32,880 nt of DNA from Brevundimonas vancanneytii (GCA_945874855.1 CAMCIP010000002.1:1-32880); one strand, 5' to 3'; positions 21,587-31,186 are shown, counted from the stretch's first letter. Notes: generated from the sequence alone by a model not told the origin. Numbers and translations: made by a program.

Positions 21587-22375
21587 ATGAGCCAGACCGC
21601 CGATCCTGCCCCGCAATCGCCCCCGCCGCTGCCGCCGCAGGATTTCTGGCGGGGCATCGGCGTGGCGGCGCTCGGCGGCGTGGTCCTGACCCTGACCGGG
21701 GCCTTCGGAACCGGCGAGTCGCCCCTGTGGCTACGCGGCAGCTACTGGATATTCGTCATGGTCGCCGGCGGGCTTTGGGGTCATGCGGCGGGCATGATGG
21801 TGGACCGCGTGGTCGACCTGTACGAGCGGCCCTGGCTGACGGTGGCGGTGCAGACGGCCGTCATTTCGGGGCCCATGGTCGCCTTCGTCTGGCTCGCAAC
21901 CGGCCTGACCTTCGAGGGGCGGATCTATGATCTCGATGTCCTGCCGGAACTGATCCTGCCAGTGGTCACGGTCACGTCGGCGGTCAGCGCCGTCAATGTC
22001 TTTCTGGGACGGGGGCGCACGGTCCAGACCCATGCCGTGGTCCGCGCCGACGTTCCGACGACCGCCCGCTTCCTCGACCGGCTGCCGCCGCGTCTGCGCG
22101 GCGCCCGGCTGATCGCGGTCCAGTCCGAGGACCACTATCTGCGCCTGCACACCGACCGCGGCGCCGACCTGATCCTGATGCGGCTGGCCGACGCCGTGGC
22201 CGAGCTGGACGGGCTGGAAGGGGCCCAGACCCATCGCAGCTGGTGGGTGTCGCGCGACGCGGTCCGGGACGTCGACCGCGGCGACGGCCGGGCCACCCTG
22301 ACCCTGGATGGCGGCCTGACGGTGCCTGTCAGCCGCCGCCACGCCCGGGCCCTGCGGGCCGCGGGGTGGTGGTGA
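21587..22375 (+). CDS. membrane-anchored LytTR DNA-binding domain protein
   Basis: Several hydrophobic segments, then FLDRLPPRLRGARLIAVQSEDHYLRLHTDRGADLILMRLADAVAEL...HRSWWVSRDAVRDVDRGDGRATLTLDGGLTVPVSRR. Confidence 0.9.
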   Translation: MSQTADPAPQSPPPLPPQDFWRGIGVAALGGVVLTLTGAFGTGESPLWLRGSYWIFVMVAGGLWGHAAGMMVDRVVDLYERPWLTVAVQTAVISGPMVAFVWLATGLTFEGRIYDLDVLPELILPVVTVTSAVSAVNVFLGRGRTVQTHAVVRADVPTTARFLDRLPPRLRGARLIAVQSEDHYLRLHTDRGADLILMRLADAVAELDGLEGAQTHRSWWVSRDAVRDVDRGDGRATLTLDGGLTVPVSRRHARALRAAGWW

Positions 22376-22379
22376 GGGG

Positions 22380-22409
22380 GAGGGCTTAGGGCCTAGGGCC
22401 TAAGCCCTC
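22380..22409. terminator. Near-perfect 30-bp palindrome between convergent genes (element D)
   Basis: GAGGGCTTAGG-GCCTAGGG-CCTAAGCCCTC: perfect 11-bp arms; contains the TAG stop of the carotenoid oxygenase gene. Confidence 0.6.
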
Positions 22410-23863
22410 CACGCCCCGTGGAAGCCCGCCGGCAGGACGGCGTCGCCGCGCCAGCTGACCAAGGGCCCGTCGGAGACGCGGGCGGCGTCGAAGATGTGCA
22501 GCTCGGTGCGGCCGGCCACCAGATTGATCGACGGCACCACGACCCAGGCCTCGTGCTCGGCCGTGCGCCCCGGCCTGGGCACGAACAGGGCCTCCTCCAC
22601 CACCTGGCCGTCGCCGAAGTCGAAGGCATCCGAACGGCCGCTGTCCCAGTCATGGACCGCCAGGCCCCTGGGCAGGGGGCGGTCCTTGCGCTCACCCGCC
22701 ACATGGACCGTGAGGCGGCGGCGGAGCCCGGAGCGGCGCGGGTCGGCCTTGACGAACTCGGCCGTGATCGCGGTCCGGTCCAGCGCGGCCGAGCCGTCGG
22801 GGCGCAGGGTGACCAGGGCCAGACGATTGGGCTCGCCCCGCACATCGCCGCCCTGGACCAGGGCGCGGGCGCCGTCGATGGCGAAGTCCACGTCGTCGCC
22901 GGCAGGGACGTCGAAGCGGATCGTGCCGTCGGCCTCCTCCCAGGCGTCGCCCAGATGAAAGTGGCTGAAGGCCGGCAGTTCGAAGGTGCGGGCCCGGGTC
23001 AGGTCGTCCTTGTCGGCGACGACGACCAGGGTGCCCAGGTCCGGTCGCCACGCCAGGCCGGCGGTCACCGGCAGGCGTTGTTCGGCGAAGACCCAGGGCT
23101 GCAGCACGAAGATCAGATGCCGCGCGGTGGCAGTGAAGTCGTGCATGTAGCTGGCGCGCGGGAGGGCCATCACCCGGGCGTCGATCAGCGTGCCGTCGGG
23201 CTTGAGCGCCCAGACCACGACACGGTCGCCGGCCGAGCCCACACACCAGACCGTGCCGTCCGGTGCGGTGCGCGGGTGGGCCTGGAAGGGCATGCCCTTC
23301 AGATCCGGCCGCAGGGTGACGAAGCCGCGGGTGGACAGGTCCGCGCCGGACATCGACAGCGGCGAGCCGCCCTCCCACAGGGCCCAGATGTCGTCGCCCA
23401 CGACCATGACCGAGGTGTTGGCCGCATTGGCGTCGTCGTTGGAGCCGAGCCGGGCGCGGGCGTCCCCGGGGGTGCCGAAGCCGGGCGTGACCACGGCGTC
23501 GATCTCGCTCTCCCAGCGGCGCCTGGGGGTGTCGGCGAAGCGGGCCTCCAGCGTCGCCCGGCCGTCCGAGACGCGGAAGGCCCGCATCAGGCCGTCGCCG
23601 TCAAACCAGTGGGTGGCGCTGCCGCCCGGACGGCGGAACTTGGCCGGGCCGTTGCGGAACAGGACCCCTTCCAGCGCGGCGGGGGCCCGGCCGTGGATGC
23701 GCGTCATGGCGTGGCGGGCCACGTCGGCCTCCAGGTCGCGGGTGGCCAGGCGCCAGTCGTGGGCGACCTGGCCGAGGGCGGCGGCCCGGACGATCTCGGG
23801 CGTGGCCACCGCCGCCGACAGGGCGGCGGCCCCGGACAGGAAGGCGCGGCGGGAGGGGGTCAT
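22400..23863 (-). CDS. carotenoid oxygenase family protein with Tat signal
   Basis: MTPSRRAFLSGAAALSAA Tat; FRNGPAKFRRPGGSATHWFDGDGLMRAFRVSDGRA; PFQAHPRTAPDG; SYMHDFTATARHLIF; FHLGDAWEE. Confidence 0.92.
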   Translation of the reverse strand: MTPSRRAFLSGAAALSAAVATPEIVRAAALGQVAHDWRLATRDLEADVARHAMTRIHGRAPAALEGVLFRNGPAKFRRPGGSATHWFDGDGLMRAFRVSDGRATLEARFADTPRRRWESEIDAVVTPGFGTPGDARARLGSNDDANAANTSVMVVGDDIWALWEGGSPLSMSGADLSTRGFVTLRPDLKGMPFQAHPRTAPDGTVWCVGSAGDRVVVWALKPDGTLIDARVMALPRASYMHDFTATARHLIFVLQPWVFAEQRLPVTAGLAWRPDLGTLVVVADKDDLTRARTFELPAFSHFHLGDAWEEADGTIRFDVPAGDDVDFAIDGARALVQGGDVRGEPNRLALVTLRPDGSAALDRTAITAEFVKADPRRSGLRRRLTVHVAGERKDRPLPRGLAVHDWDSGRSDAFDFGDGQVVEEALFVPRPGRTAEHEAWVVVPSINLVAGRTELHIFDAARVSDGPLVSWRGDAVLPAGFHGAWRA

Positions 23864-23891
23864 GGAAGGGGCTCCGGGAGGGATGGGGAAC

Positions 23892-23982
23892 GACCGGCCT
23901 CAAGCAGCCCGCGACCGCGTCGGGGGCGTCAGGCCCAGGGAGACCGGCCTCATGCAGCCCGCGACCGCGTCGCGGGCATCAG
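23892..23982. repeat. Two direct copies (period 50 bp) of REP-like palindromic motif
   Basis: GACCGGCCTCAAGCAGCCCGCGACCGCGTCGGGGGCGTCAG at 23892 and GACCGGCCTCATGCAGCCCGCGACCGCGTCGCGGGCATCAG at 23942. Confidence 0.8.
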
Positions 23983-23997
23983 GTCGGACACGAGGCT

Positions 23998-24426
23998 TCA
24001 GCGCAGTTCGATGGCCTGGACGACGGCGCCGTCGAGGCTGAACCTGGCCTGGGCCCAGGACGCCGGGCCCATGTTGCCGATGGCGCCGTTGGAGAAGGCA
24101 TAGGGCTCGGTCGGCATGCCGAAGGGGTTGGTGTTCAGCTCGCCGTCGTCGTTCACGTCATGCATGGCGCGCATGGCGTAATCGCCAGGGGCCAGGCCCG
24201 TGAAGGTCACGGTGGTGACCCCGGCCCCGGCCGGAACGGCCTGGTTGGCCACCGCGGCGCCCCGTCCGTCCCAGGCCTCGGCCCGGTCGAACAGGGCGAC
24301 CATCACCGTGCCCTCGGCCTTGCCCGTGGCGAACTCGAAGGTGACGGAGCCGGTCTGCGGGTCCTGGGCCAGGGCGGGAGCGGCGAGGGCGAGGGTCGCG
24401 GCGGCGGCGATCAGCAGGGTCTTCAT
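23998..24426 (-). CDS. DUF2141 domain-containing exported protein
   Basis: Signal peptide; VTFTGLAPGDYAMRAMHDVNDDGELNTNPFGMPTEPYAFSNGA. Confidence 0.92.
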   Translation of the reverse strand: MKTLLIAAAATLALAAPALAQDPQTGSVTFEFATGKAEGTVMVALFDRAEAWDGRGAAVANQAVPAGAGVTTVTFTGLAPGDYAMRAMHDVNDDGELNTNPFGMPTEPYAFSNGAIGNMGPASWAQARFSLDGAVVQAIELR

Positions 24427-24586
24427 GGCATGTCTCCGAAGGGGATGGCGGCTGCCGGGGCGGCGGCCGTCGACGCCCCGATCCCTGGGCCCTGGCCGTC
24501 GGCGCCGCCAGCGCCGATGCGCCGTCAGCCGCCCGGATTTCGCCAATGACCGCGCCCGTCCACTCGCGCTTCGCGAACGCCCACCC

Positions 24587-24994
24587 TCAATCGGCGGCCT
24601 CGATGGCGTCGATGTCGTCGTCAGTCAGGCCGAAATGGTGGCCGATCTCGTGGATCAGGACATGGGCCACCAGATCGCCCAGGGCGACGTCGCCCCGCTC
24701 GGTCCATTCATCGAGGATCGGCCGCCGGTAGAGGAAGATGCGGGCGGGCTCGGCCGCCGGCCCCATCTCGTCACGGCGGCCCAGATCGACCCCGTGATAC
24801 AGGCCCGTCAGTTCGAACGGATCCTCCATCCCGAGCGCCGCCAGCGTCTCGTCGTCGGCGAAGTCGTCGATCCGGATCACCACATCACCGGCCAGGCCCC
24901 GGAAGGGTTCGGGCAGGGCGTCGAAGGCGGCGCGCGCCAGGGCGGCGAGGTCGTCCAGCGAGGGCGCAGCGCGGTCGGTCCAGGGCAGGGTCAT
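24587..24994 (-). CDS. minimal zincin-like metallopeptidase family protein
   Basis: VLIHEIGHHFGLTDDDIDAIE HExxH-containing motif; start at MTLPWTDRAAP (upstream ORF extension is repeat-derived). Confidence 0.88.
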   Translation of the reverse strand: MTLPWTDRAAPSLDDLAALARAAFDALPEPFRGLAGDVVIRIDDFADDETLAALGMEDPFELTGLYHGVDLGRRDEMGPAAEPARIFLYRRPILDEWTERGDVALGDLVAHVLIHEIGHHFGLTDDDIDAIEAAD

Positions 24995-25031
24995 GTCACC
25001 AGGGTTCAGGCGGGAGGAGGCGGGAGGCGTT

Positions 25032-25175
<144 letters not shown>

Positions 25176-25226
25176 CTCCCCCTGCGCTATGGTCGGCGAA
25201 TCAGGGAGCGGGAGCTGATCGCGGAC

Positions 25227-27512
25227 ATGGCCGACGCCGACATGGCCTTTGCGGCGGCCGCGGGCGCGGCGGGACTGGCGCTGGCCGTGGGCGCCTGGTC
25301 CTGGCGCTTCGCGGCGCGGACCCGCGCCGCCCTGACCGCCACCGAGGCCCGCGCCGACGAGGACCGCCGCCTGCGCCGGGTGCGCGAGGCCGCCCTGCTC
25401 ACCGGCGCCGAGGTGCGGCTGGGCCCCCTCGGTGGCGATGTGCCGGTGGAGGTGTTCGGCTCGGCCGCCAGTCTGTCCGATCTGGCCGGAGCCGACGGCG
25501 CTCTGGACGCAGAGGGTCTGCTGACCCGGTTGCGGGTCGAACTGGCCGGCCCGCTCGCGGAGCTGGAGGCCGGGGGCCGACCGTTCGACGCGCGGGTGGA
25601 GATCGCCGGCCGGTCCTGGCAGGTTCTGGGGCGCGCCGAGGCGGGAGAGGCCTGGCTGTCGCTGGCCGAGGCCTCCGCCGGGCGTCCGGTCGAGGCGGCG
25701 GCCGGCTTTGTGGCTGAAGCCTCGCCCGTGCCGACCTGGGCGATGGACGGCGCCGGGCGTCTGGTCTGGGCCAACCGGGCCTGGCTGGAGGTGGTCAAGG
25801 CCGTGGACCTGGCCGACGCCACGGCGCGCGACCTCAGTTTCGATCGCGGGGCCGACGCCCTGGCGGCCGAGGCGGCGCGGCTGGGCACGCGTCAGGAAGG
25901 CTTCCGCTGGACCGCCGCCGACGGCCGTCGCCGGGCCTGGCGCATCGTGGCCGAGCCGACGCCGGGCGGGGCGGCCACTGTCTACGCCCTCGACGCCACA
26001 GAGGCCGAGGAGACGCGCGATACCCTGCGCCGCCACGTCGAGGCCCATGACGAGACGCTGAACCACCTGGCCGACGCGGTGGCCATCTTCGGCCCCTCAC
26101 GGCGGCTGGCCTTCCACAACGTCGCCTTCCAGCAGCTGTTCGCCCTGGACGCCGCCTGGCTGGATGAGCGGCCCAGCCACGCCGAACTGCTGGACCGGCT
26201 GCGCCAGCGCCGGCTGCTGCCCGAGGTGATCGACTATGCGGCCTGGAAGGGCCGCGAGCTCGACTTCTACGGCGCGGCCGAAGCCAGCCCCGACGACAGC
26301 TGGTCCCTGCCCGACGGGCGCACCCTGCGGGTCGTGCGCCAGCCCCACCCGCTGGGCGGGCTGCTGCTCCTGTTCACCGACATCACCGACGAACTGCAGC
26401 TGCGCAGCCGGTTCAATGCCCAGATCCAGGTCCAGACGGCGACCCTGGACAAGCTGAACGACGCCGTGGCTGTGTTCGGCTCCGACGGGCGCATGCGGCT
26501 GCACAATGAGGCGTTCGAGACCTTCTGGGGCCTGACCGCCGAGCGCCTGGCCGCGGCCGGGGATTTCGACGCCGTGGCCGAGCTGTGCCGCGGCGTCCTG
26601 CCCGACGCCGGTCTGTGGCCGGGGCTGAAGGCGCGCATTGCCGACCCCGACCCCGAGAGCCGCGTGGCCGTGTCGGGCGAGGGGGCGACGGCGGACGGGC
26701 GCATCGCCGCCTGGCAGACGCGGCCGCTGCCGGACGGGGCGACGCTTGTGGCCTTTTCCGACATCACCGCCCGGCGCGGCCTCGAGCGGGCCCTGCAGGA
26801 GCGGGAGGCGGCGTTGGAGGCCGGTCAGGCGCTGAAGCGCGAGTTCGTCGGCAATGTCTCCTATGAGCTGCGCACGCCCCTGACCACCATCGTGGGCTAT
26901 TCCGAACTTCTGGAGGCGGCCGGCGACCTGCCCGAGCGCAGCCGCCAGCACGCGGGGGCCATCCGGGTGGCGGCCCGGCAGCTGGCCCGCTCGATCGACG
27001 ATGTGCTGGACATGGCCCAGATCGACGCCGGGGAGATGGAGCTGTCGCGGGCCGAGGTGCCCCTGGCCCCCCTGCTGCGCGACGCCGCCGAACGGGTGCG
27101 GGCGCGGGTCGAGGGCCGGGGCGCGGCGCTGGAGGTGCGGGTCGACGCGGCGGCGGGAACCCTGTGGGCCGACGCGCGCCGCCTGTCCCAGGCCGTGGAC
27201 CATCTGCTGGACACCGCCGCCCGCGCCGTGACCGACGGCGGGCGGGTGACGCTGGAGGTCGAGACCGGCCCGACCGAGGCCCGCATCCGCGTGTCCGACA
27301 CCGGGCGCGGCATTCCCTATCACCTGCAGGCCCACGTCTTCGACCGCTTCGTGCGGCGCGAGCGGGGCGGTCCGGGCGTCGGCCTGGCCCTGGTCAAGGC
27401 CCTGGTCGAGCTGCATGACGGCTGGGCCGAGGTCGAGAGCGAGCCCGGCAACGGCACGACCTTCATCCTGCATCTGCCGCGGGAGGCGGCAGGCCTGGGG
27501 CTCAGGGCTTAG
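25227..27512 (+). CDS. divL: DivL-type PAS-containing cell-cycle pseudokinase (Tyr in place of H-box His)
   Basis: 761 aa; FVGNVSYELRTPLTTIVGYSELLE; HATPase DTGRGIPYHLQAHVFDRFVR...GPGVGLALVKALVELHDG; several PAS-like regions. Confidence 0.9.
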   Translation: MADADMAFAAAAGAAGLALAVGAWSWRFAARTRAALTATEARADEDRRLRRVREAALLTGAEVRLGPLGGDVPVEVFGSAASLSDLAGADGALDAEGLLTRLRVELAGPLAELEAGGRPFDARVEIAGRSWQVLGRAEAGEAWLSLAEASAGRPVEAAAGFVAEASPVPTWAMDGAGRLVWANRAWLEVVKAVDLADATARDLSFDRGADALAAEAARLGTRQEGFRWTAADGRRRAWRIVAEPTPGGAATVYALDATEAEETRDTLRRHVEAHDETLNHLADAVAIFGPSRRLAFHNVAFQQLFALDAAWLDERPSHAELLDRLRQRRLLPEVIDYAAWKGRELDFYGAAEASPDDSWSLPDGRTLRVVRQPHPLGGLLLLFTDITDELQLRSRFNAQIQVQTATLDKLNDAVAVFGSDGRMRLHNEAFETFWGLTAERLAAAGDFDAVAELCRGVLPDAGLWPGLKARIADPDPESRVAVSGEGATADGRIAAWQTRPLPDGATLVAFSDITARRGLERALQEREAALEAGQALKREFVGNVSYELRTPLTTIVGYSELLEAAGDLPERSRQHAGAIRVAARQLARSIDDVLDMAQIDAGEMELSRAEVPLAPLLRDAAERVRARVEGRGAALEVRVDAAAGTLWADARRLSQAVDHLLDTAARAVTDGGRVTLEVETGPTEARIRVSDTGRGIPYHLQAHVFDRFVRRERGGPGVGLALVKALVELHDGWAEVESEPGNGTTFILHLPREAAGLGLRA

Positions 27513-27678
27513 GGGCCAGGGGAGTCAGAGCTTCTGGTGGTTCGAAAAGGATCGTGTTGCTCTGTGCAAGTTTCGGCCCAGCCCATGGCCCATTTGCCAG
27601 GGGAGCAGGTCTTGATGCCCCTCCATTTTTCCCTCCCTGGCCCCTAACCCCCAAGCCCCTAGCCCCTAGCCCCAGGCC
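27492..27678. repeat. Intergenic inverted phrase-repeat element F (GGGGCTTAG-like units)
   Basis: Left GGCCTGGGGCTCAGGGCTTAGGGGCCAGGGGAG (27492-27524); right CTCCCTGGCCCCTAACCCCCAAGCCCCTAGCCCCTAGCCCCAGGCC (27633-27678). Confidence 0.88.
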
Positions 27679-27707
27679 TCGCGCCCCAAGCCCTGTCTCC
27701 GGATCTC

Positions 27708-28559
27708 ATGACCTCCCTCAAGACCGCCCTGATCTATGACTTCGACGGCACCCTGGCGCGGGGGAATATGCAGGAGGTGACCTTCATCCCCTCCGTCGGC
27801 ATGGACGCGGGCGAGTTCTGGGCCGAGGCAGACCGGCTGACGCGCGCGGCCGACGGCGACAACATCCTGATGTATATGCAGCTGATGCTGGCGCGGGCGC
27901 GCGAGAACGGCGCCCCGATCACCCGGGCCGCGCTGCGCGGGCATGGTCATGACGTGAAGCTGTTCGACGGGCTGAAGACCGACCTGACCGGCCCGGGCTG
28001 GTTCGACCGGATCAACGCTTTCGGGGCCCAGTACGGGCTGGAGATCGAGCACTATATCGTCTCCGCCGGTCTGGAGGAGATGATCGAGGGCTGTCCGATC
28101 CGCGACGCCTTCCGCCACGTCTTCGCCAGCCATTTCGTCTATGACGCCGACGGCGTGGCCATCTGGCCGGCGGTGGGGGTGAACTACACCACCAAGACCC
28201 AGTATCTGTTCCGCATCAACAAGGGCGTGCTGAACCACTATGAGCACGAGCGGATCAACCGCTTCATGCCGGACGACGCCCGGCCGGTGCCGTTCGACCG
28301 GATGATCTTCCTCGGCGACGGCGACACCGACGTGCCCACGATGAAGATGATGCACACCAAGGGCGGCTATTCGATCGCCGTCTATGATCCGCGCAACAGC
28401 GATCGGGACCAGGAGAAAATCTACTCCCTGATCAGCGAGGACCGGGTCAATTTCGTCGCCGCCGCCGACTATCGCGAGGGCGCGGCTCTGGACCTGATCG
28501 TCAAGGGCCTGATCGGCCGCATCGCCATCACCTCGGGGACCATGCCGGTCGCCGACTGA
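27708..28559 (+). CDS. HAD family phosphatase
   Basis: ALIYDFDGTLARGN motif I; FLGDGDTDVPTMKMM motif III/IV. Confidence 0.9.
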   Translation: MTSLKTALIYDFDGTLARGNMQEVTFIPSVGMDAGEFWAEADRLTRAADGDNILMYMQLMLARARENGAPITRAALRGHGHDVKLFDGLKTDLTGPGWFDRINAFGAQYGLEIEHYIVSAGLEEMIEGCPIRDAFRHVFASHFVYDADGVAIWPAVGVNYTTKTQYLFRINKGVLNHYEHERINRFMPDDARPVPFDRMIFLGDGDTDVPTMKMMHTKGGYSIAVYDPRNSDRDQEKIYSLISEDRVNFVAAADYREGAALDLIVKGLIGRIAITSGTMPVAD

Positions 28560-28571
28560 TGCGGGGAGGAA

Positions 28572-28648
28572 TGGCGCGCCCGGAACGATTCGAACGTCCG
28601 ACCCTCAGATTCGTAGTCTGATGCTCTATCCAGCTGAGCTACGGGCGC
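28572..28648 (-). tRNA. tRNA-Arg(ACG), CCA encoded
   Basis: GCGCCCGTAGCTCAGCTGGATAGAGCATCAGACTACGAATCTGAGGGTCGGACGTTCGAATCGTTCCGGGCGCGCCA folds as a 77-nt cloverleaf; anticodon loop CTACGAA. Confidence 0.96.
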
Positions 28649-28732
28649 GCACAGGCCTTTACGGCGAGGGCGGTCATCTAGCCGCTTGGGGCGGCGGGCG
28701 CAAGCGGGTCCGTCGACCGCCCCCTCGCGCGG

Positions 28733-29278
28733 TCAGTCGGCGGCCCAGTCGGTCGGCATGGGGCGGTCGGGGCCCTCGCCGGCCCAGGTCACCGAGGTGA
28801 TCCACCAGCGGCGGCCGTCGTTGAACAGGGTCACCGAATTGACCCCGCGCTGGGTCACCGGCCCGCCATCGGTCGCAGCGGTCTCATAGGCGGTCAGGAC
28901 CTGGGTCAGGGGTCCCCAGGTCTGGGCCCGGCGGCCGACCTCGCGCTCGAAGAAGGGGTTCTCCATGAAATAGGCGCCGGAGTTGCGCACATAGGCCTCG
29001 ACGTCGCCGACCCGCAGGCGCGAGAGGCCGTCGCGGGCCGGGCCGGATCCGCCCATGATGGCGCCGGGCAGGAAGAGGCCGCGGAACCGGTCCCAATCGC
29101 GCGGGCCGGCCGGGCCGGAGATGACGTCGTAGAGGGCGGCCAGGATGCCGTCGAGGCTCTCGACATCGGCGGGGTCCGGCACCGGCGCCGGCGCGGCGGC
29201 GGTGGCCGCCTCCTGGGCCAGGACGACCGTCGGCGCGGCGGTCAGCAGCAGCAGGGACAGGGCGATCGGACGCAGCAT
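28733..29278 (-). CDS. exported NTF2-like/DUF4440-type protein
   Basis: Signal peptide MLRPIALSLLLLTAAPTVVLAQ; YDVISGPAGPRDWDRFRGLFLPGAIM...GRRWWITSVTWAGE. Confidence 0.7.
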   Translation of the reverse strand: MLRPIALSLLLLTAAPTVVLAQEAATAAAPAPVPDPADVESLDGILAALYDVISGPAGPRDWDRFRGLFLPGAIMGGSGPARDGLSRLRVGDVEAYVRNSGAYFMENPFFEREVGRRAQTWGPLTQVLTAYETAATDGGPVTQRGVNSVTLFNDGRRWWITSVTWAGEGPDRPMPTDWAAD

Positions 29279-29433
29279 GTGGGGGCTCCGGAAGGGTGTG
29301 GCCGCATAGAGCCATGACCGGCGGGGCTGGCGCAACCGTCGGCATCGTCCGGATCGAGCGGGGGCTGATCCCCGCGCCTGTCGGAAGCGCGCGGCGGTTC
29401 CGTCGGAAACGATCATGCTCTAGGTCTGGGAAG

Positions 29434-31170
29434 ATGAGAACGCTGCCCCGCCGCTCCCTGATCGCCCTGGTCTCGACCGCGGCCCTGATCCTGACCGCCT
29501 GCGGGGCGGCCCGGGCCCCGGCCCCCGCCCCGGCCGTCGAGGTCCCGCCACCGGCGCGGGGGCCGTTCGTTTCGGCCGCCAATCCGCTGGCCGTCGAGGC
29601 GGGGATGAAGGTCCTGCGCGAGGGCGGCTCTGCGGTGGACGCGGCGGTGGCGGTGCAGGCGGTGCTGGGTCTGGTCGAGCCGCAATCGTCGGGCCTGGGC
29701 GGCGGCGCCTTCCTGATGCATTTCGACGCCGGGACGGGCGAGATCACCAGTTTCGACGGGCGGGAGACCGCCCCGGCCGCGGCGGGTCCGGAGCTGTTCT
29801 TCGAGGACGGGCGGCCGCTGGGGTATCGTGACGCCGTGCTGTCGGGCCGGTCGACCGGCGTGCCCGGGGCCGTGGCCATGCTGGGCATGGCCCATGAGAA
29901 GCACGGGCGGCTGGCCTGGAGCGGGCTGTTCGGCGATGCGGAGCGGCTGGCGCGCGAGGGCTTCATCGTCTCGCCGCGGCTGGGCGGCTTCATCGCAGCG
30001 CGGTCGGGACAGGCGCGCACGCCCTGGGCTGACGCCTGGTTCACCGGGCCCGACGGCGAGCGGGTGGAGACCGGCGACCGGCTGACCAACCCCGCCTATG
30101 CGCAGACGGTGGCGGAGCTGGCGCGCGGCGGGCCGGGCGCGCTCTATACCGGCCGGATCGCGACCGAGATCCTGGCCGCCACCTCCGCCGAGCCGCGGCC
30201 GGGGGCGCTGACGGCGGCGGATCTGGCGGCCTATCGTCCGATCGAGCGGGGGGCCCTGTGTCGGCCCTATCGGGTCTATGTCGTCTGTGTGCCGCCTCCG
30301 CCCTCGTCCGGCGTGGCCGTGCTGCAGTTCCTCGGCATGGCCGAGACCGTGCCCGCCATTCTGGAGGGAGCGGACAGTGTCGACGCCTGGGTGGCCTTGG
30401 CCCAGCTGCAGCGGGTCATGTATGCGGACCGGGACCGTTATGTCGGCGACCCGGCCTTCACCGGCGTGCCGGTGCAGGGGATGCTGGACCCCGACTATAT
30501 GGCGGCGCGAGCCACCCTGGCGCTGGGGTTGACCGGCGCCGCCGAGGCGGGGCGCCCGCCCGGCGGCGTCATTCGCGGCGGGGACGCGACGCAGGAGCCC
30601 TCGGGCACCTCCCATTTCGTGGTCGTCGATGCCGCCGGCGACGTGGTCAGCATGACCACCACGGTCGAGAGCGTGTTCGGCTCGGGCCGGATGGCGGCGG
30701 GCTTCTTCCTGAACAACCAGCTGACCGACTTCTCCTTCACCCCGACGCGGCCGGACGGGGCGCCGGCGGCCAATGCGGCGGCGGGCGGCAAGCGCCCGCG
30801 GTCGTCGATGTCGCCCGTCATCGTGCTGGACCGCGAGGGGCGGTTCGTGGCGGCCCTGGGCTCGCCGGGCGGGACGTCGATCCTGGCCTATAACGTCAAG
30901 GCGCTGGTGGCGGTGCTGGACTGGGGCCTGCCGATGCAGAGCGCCTTCGACCTGCCCAATCTGGTCGCGCGGGGCGACGGTTTCGGCGCGGACGCCGAGC
31001 GGTTCTCGCCCGGCCTGCGCGCGGCCCTGGGCGAGCGCGGGATCACGATCCGGCCCAACACAAGCGAGAACTCCGGCCTGCACGGCGGGATGTGGCGGCG
31101 TGACCGGACCGGGGTCTGGGGCTGGGACGGGGGCGCCGACGACCGGCGCGAGGGCGTGGTGGCCTGGTGA
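29434..31170 (+). CDS. ggt: gamma-glutamyltransferase, lipoprotein signal
   Basis: AALILTACG lipobox; GGSAVDAAVAVQAVLGLVEPQSSGLGGGAFLMHFD; nucleophile region EPSGTSHFVVVDAAGDVVSMTTTVESVFGSG. Confidence 0.95.
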   Translation: MRTLPRRSLIALVSTAALILTACGAARAPAPAPAVEVPPPARGPFVSAANPLAVEAGMKVLREGGSAVDAAVAVQAVLGLVEPQSSGLGGGAFLMHFDAGTGEITSFDGRETAPAAAGPELFFEDGRPLGYRDAVLSGRSTGVPGAVAMLGMAHEKHGRLAWSGLFGDAERLAREGFIVSPRLGGFIAARSGQARTPWADAWFTGPDGERVETGDRLTNPAYAQTVAELARGGPGALYTGRIATEILAATSAEPRPGALTAADLAAYRPIERGALCRPYRVYVVCVPPPPSSGVAVLQFLGMAETVPAILEGADSVDAWVALAQLQRVMYADRDRYVGDPAFTGVPVQGMLDPDYMAARATLALGLTGAAEAGRPPGGVIRGGDATQEPSGTSHFVVVDAAGDVVSMTTTVESVFGSGRMAAGFFLNNQLTDFSFTPTRPDGAPAANAAAGGKRPRSSMSPVIVLDREGRFVAALGSPGGTSILAYNVKALVAVLDWGLPMQSAFDLPNLVARGDGFGADAERFSPGLRAALGERGITIRPNTSENSGLHGGMWRRDRTGVWGWDGGADDRREGVVAW

Positions 31171-31186
31171 CGGAGAGGCCCGGTCC

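Noticed and set aside
22418-24103. 561-aa plus-strand ORF
   Set aside because: Antisense to carotenoid oxygenase; composition of a GC-rich shadow ORF.
26097-27473. 458-aa minus-strand ORF
   Set aside because: Antisense to divL.
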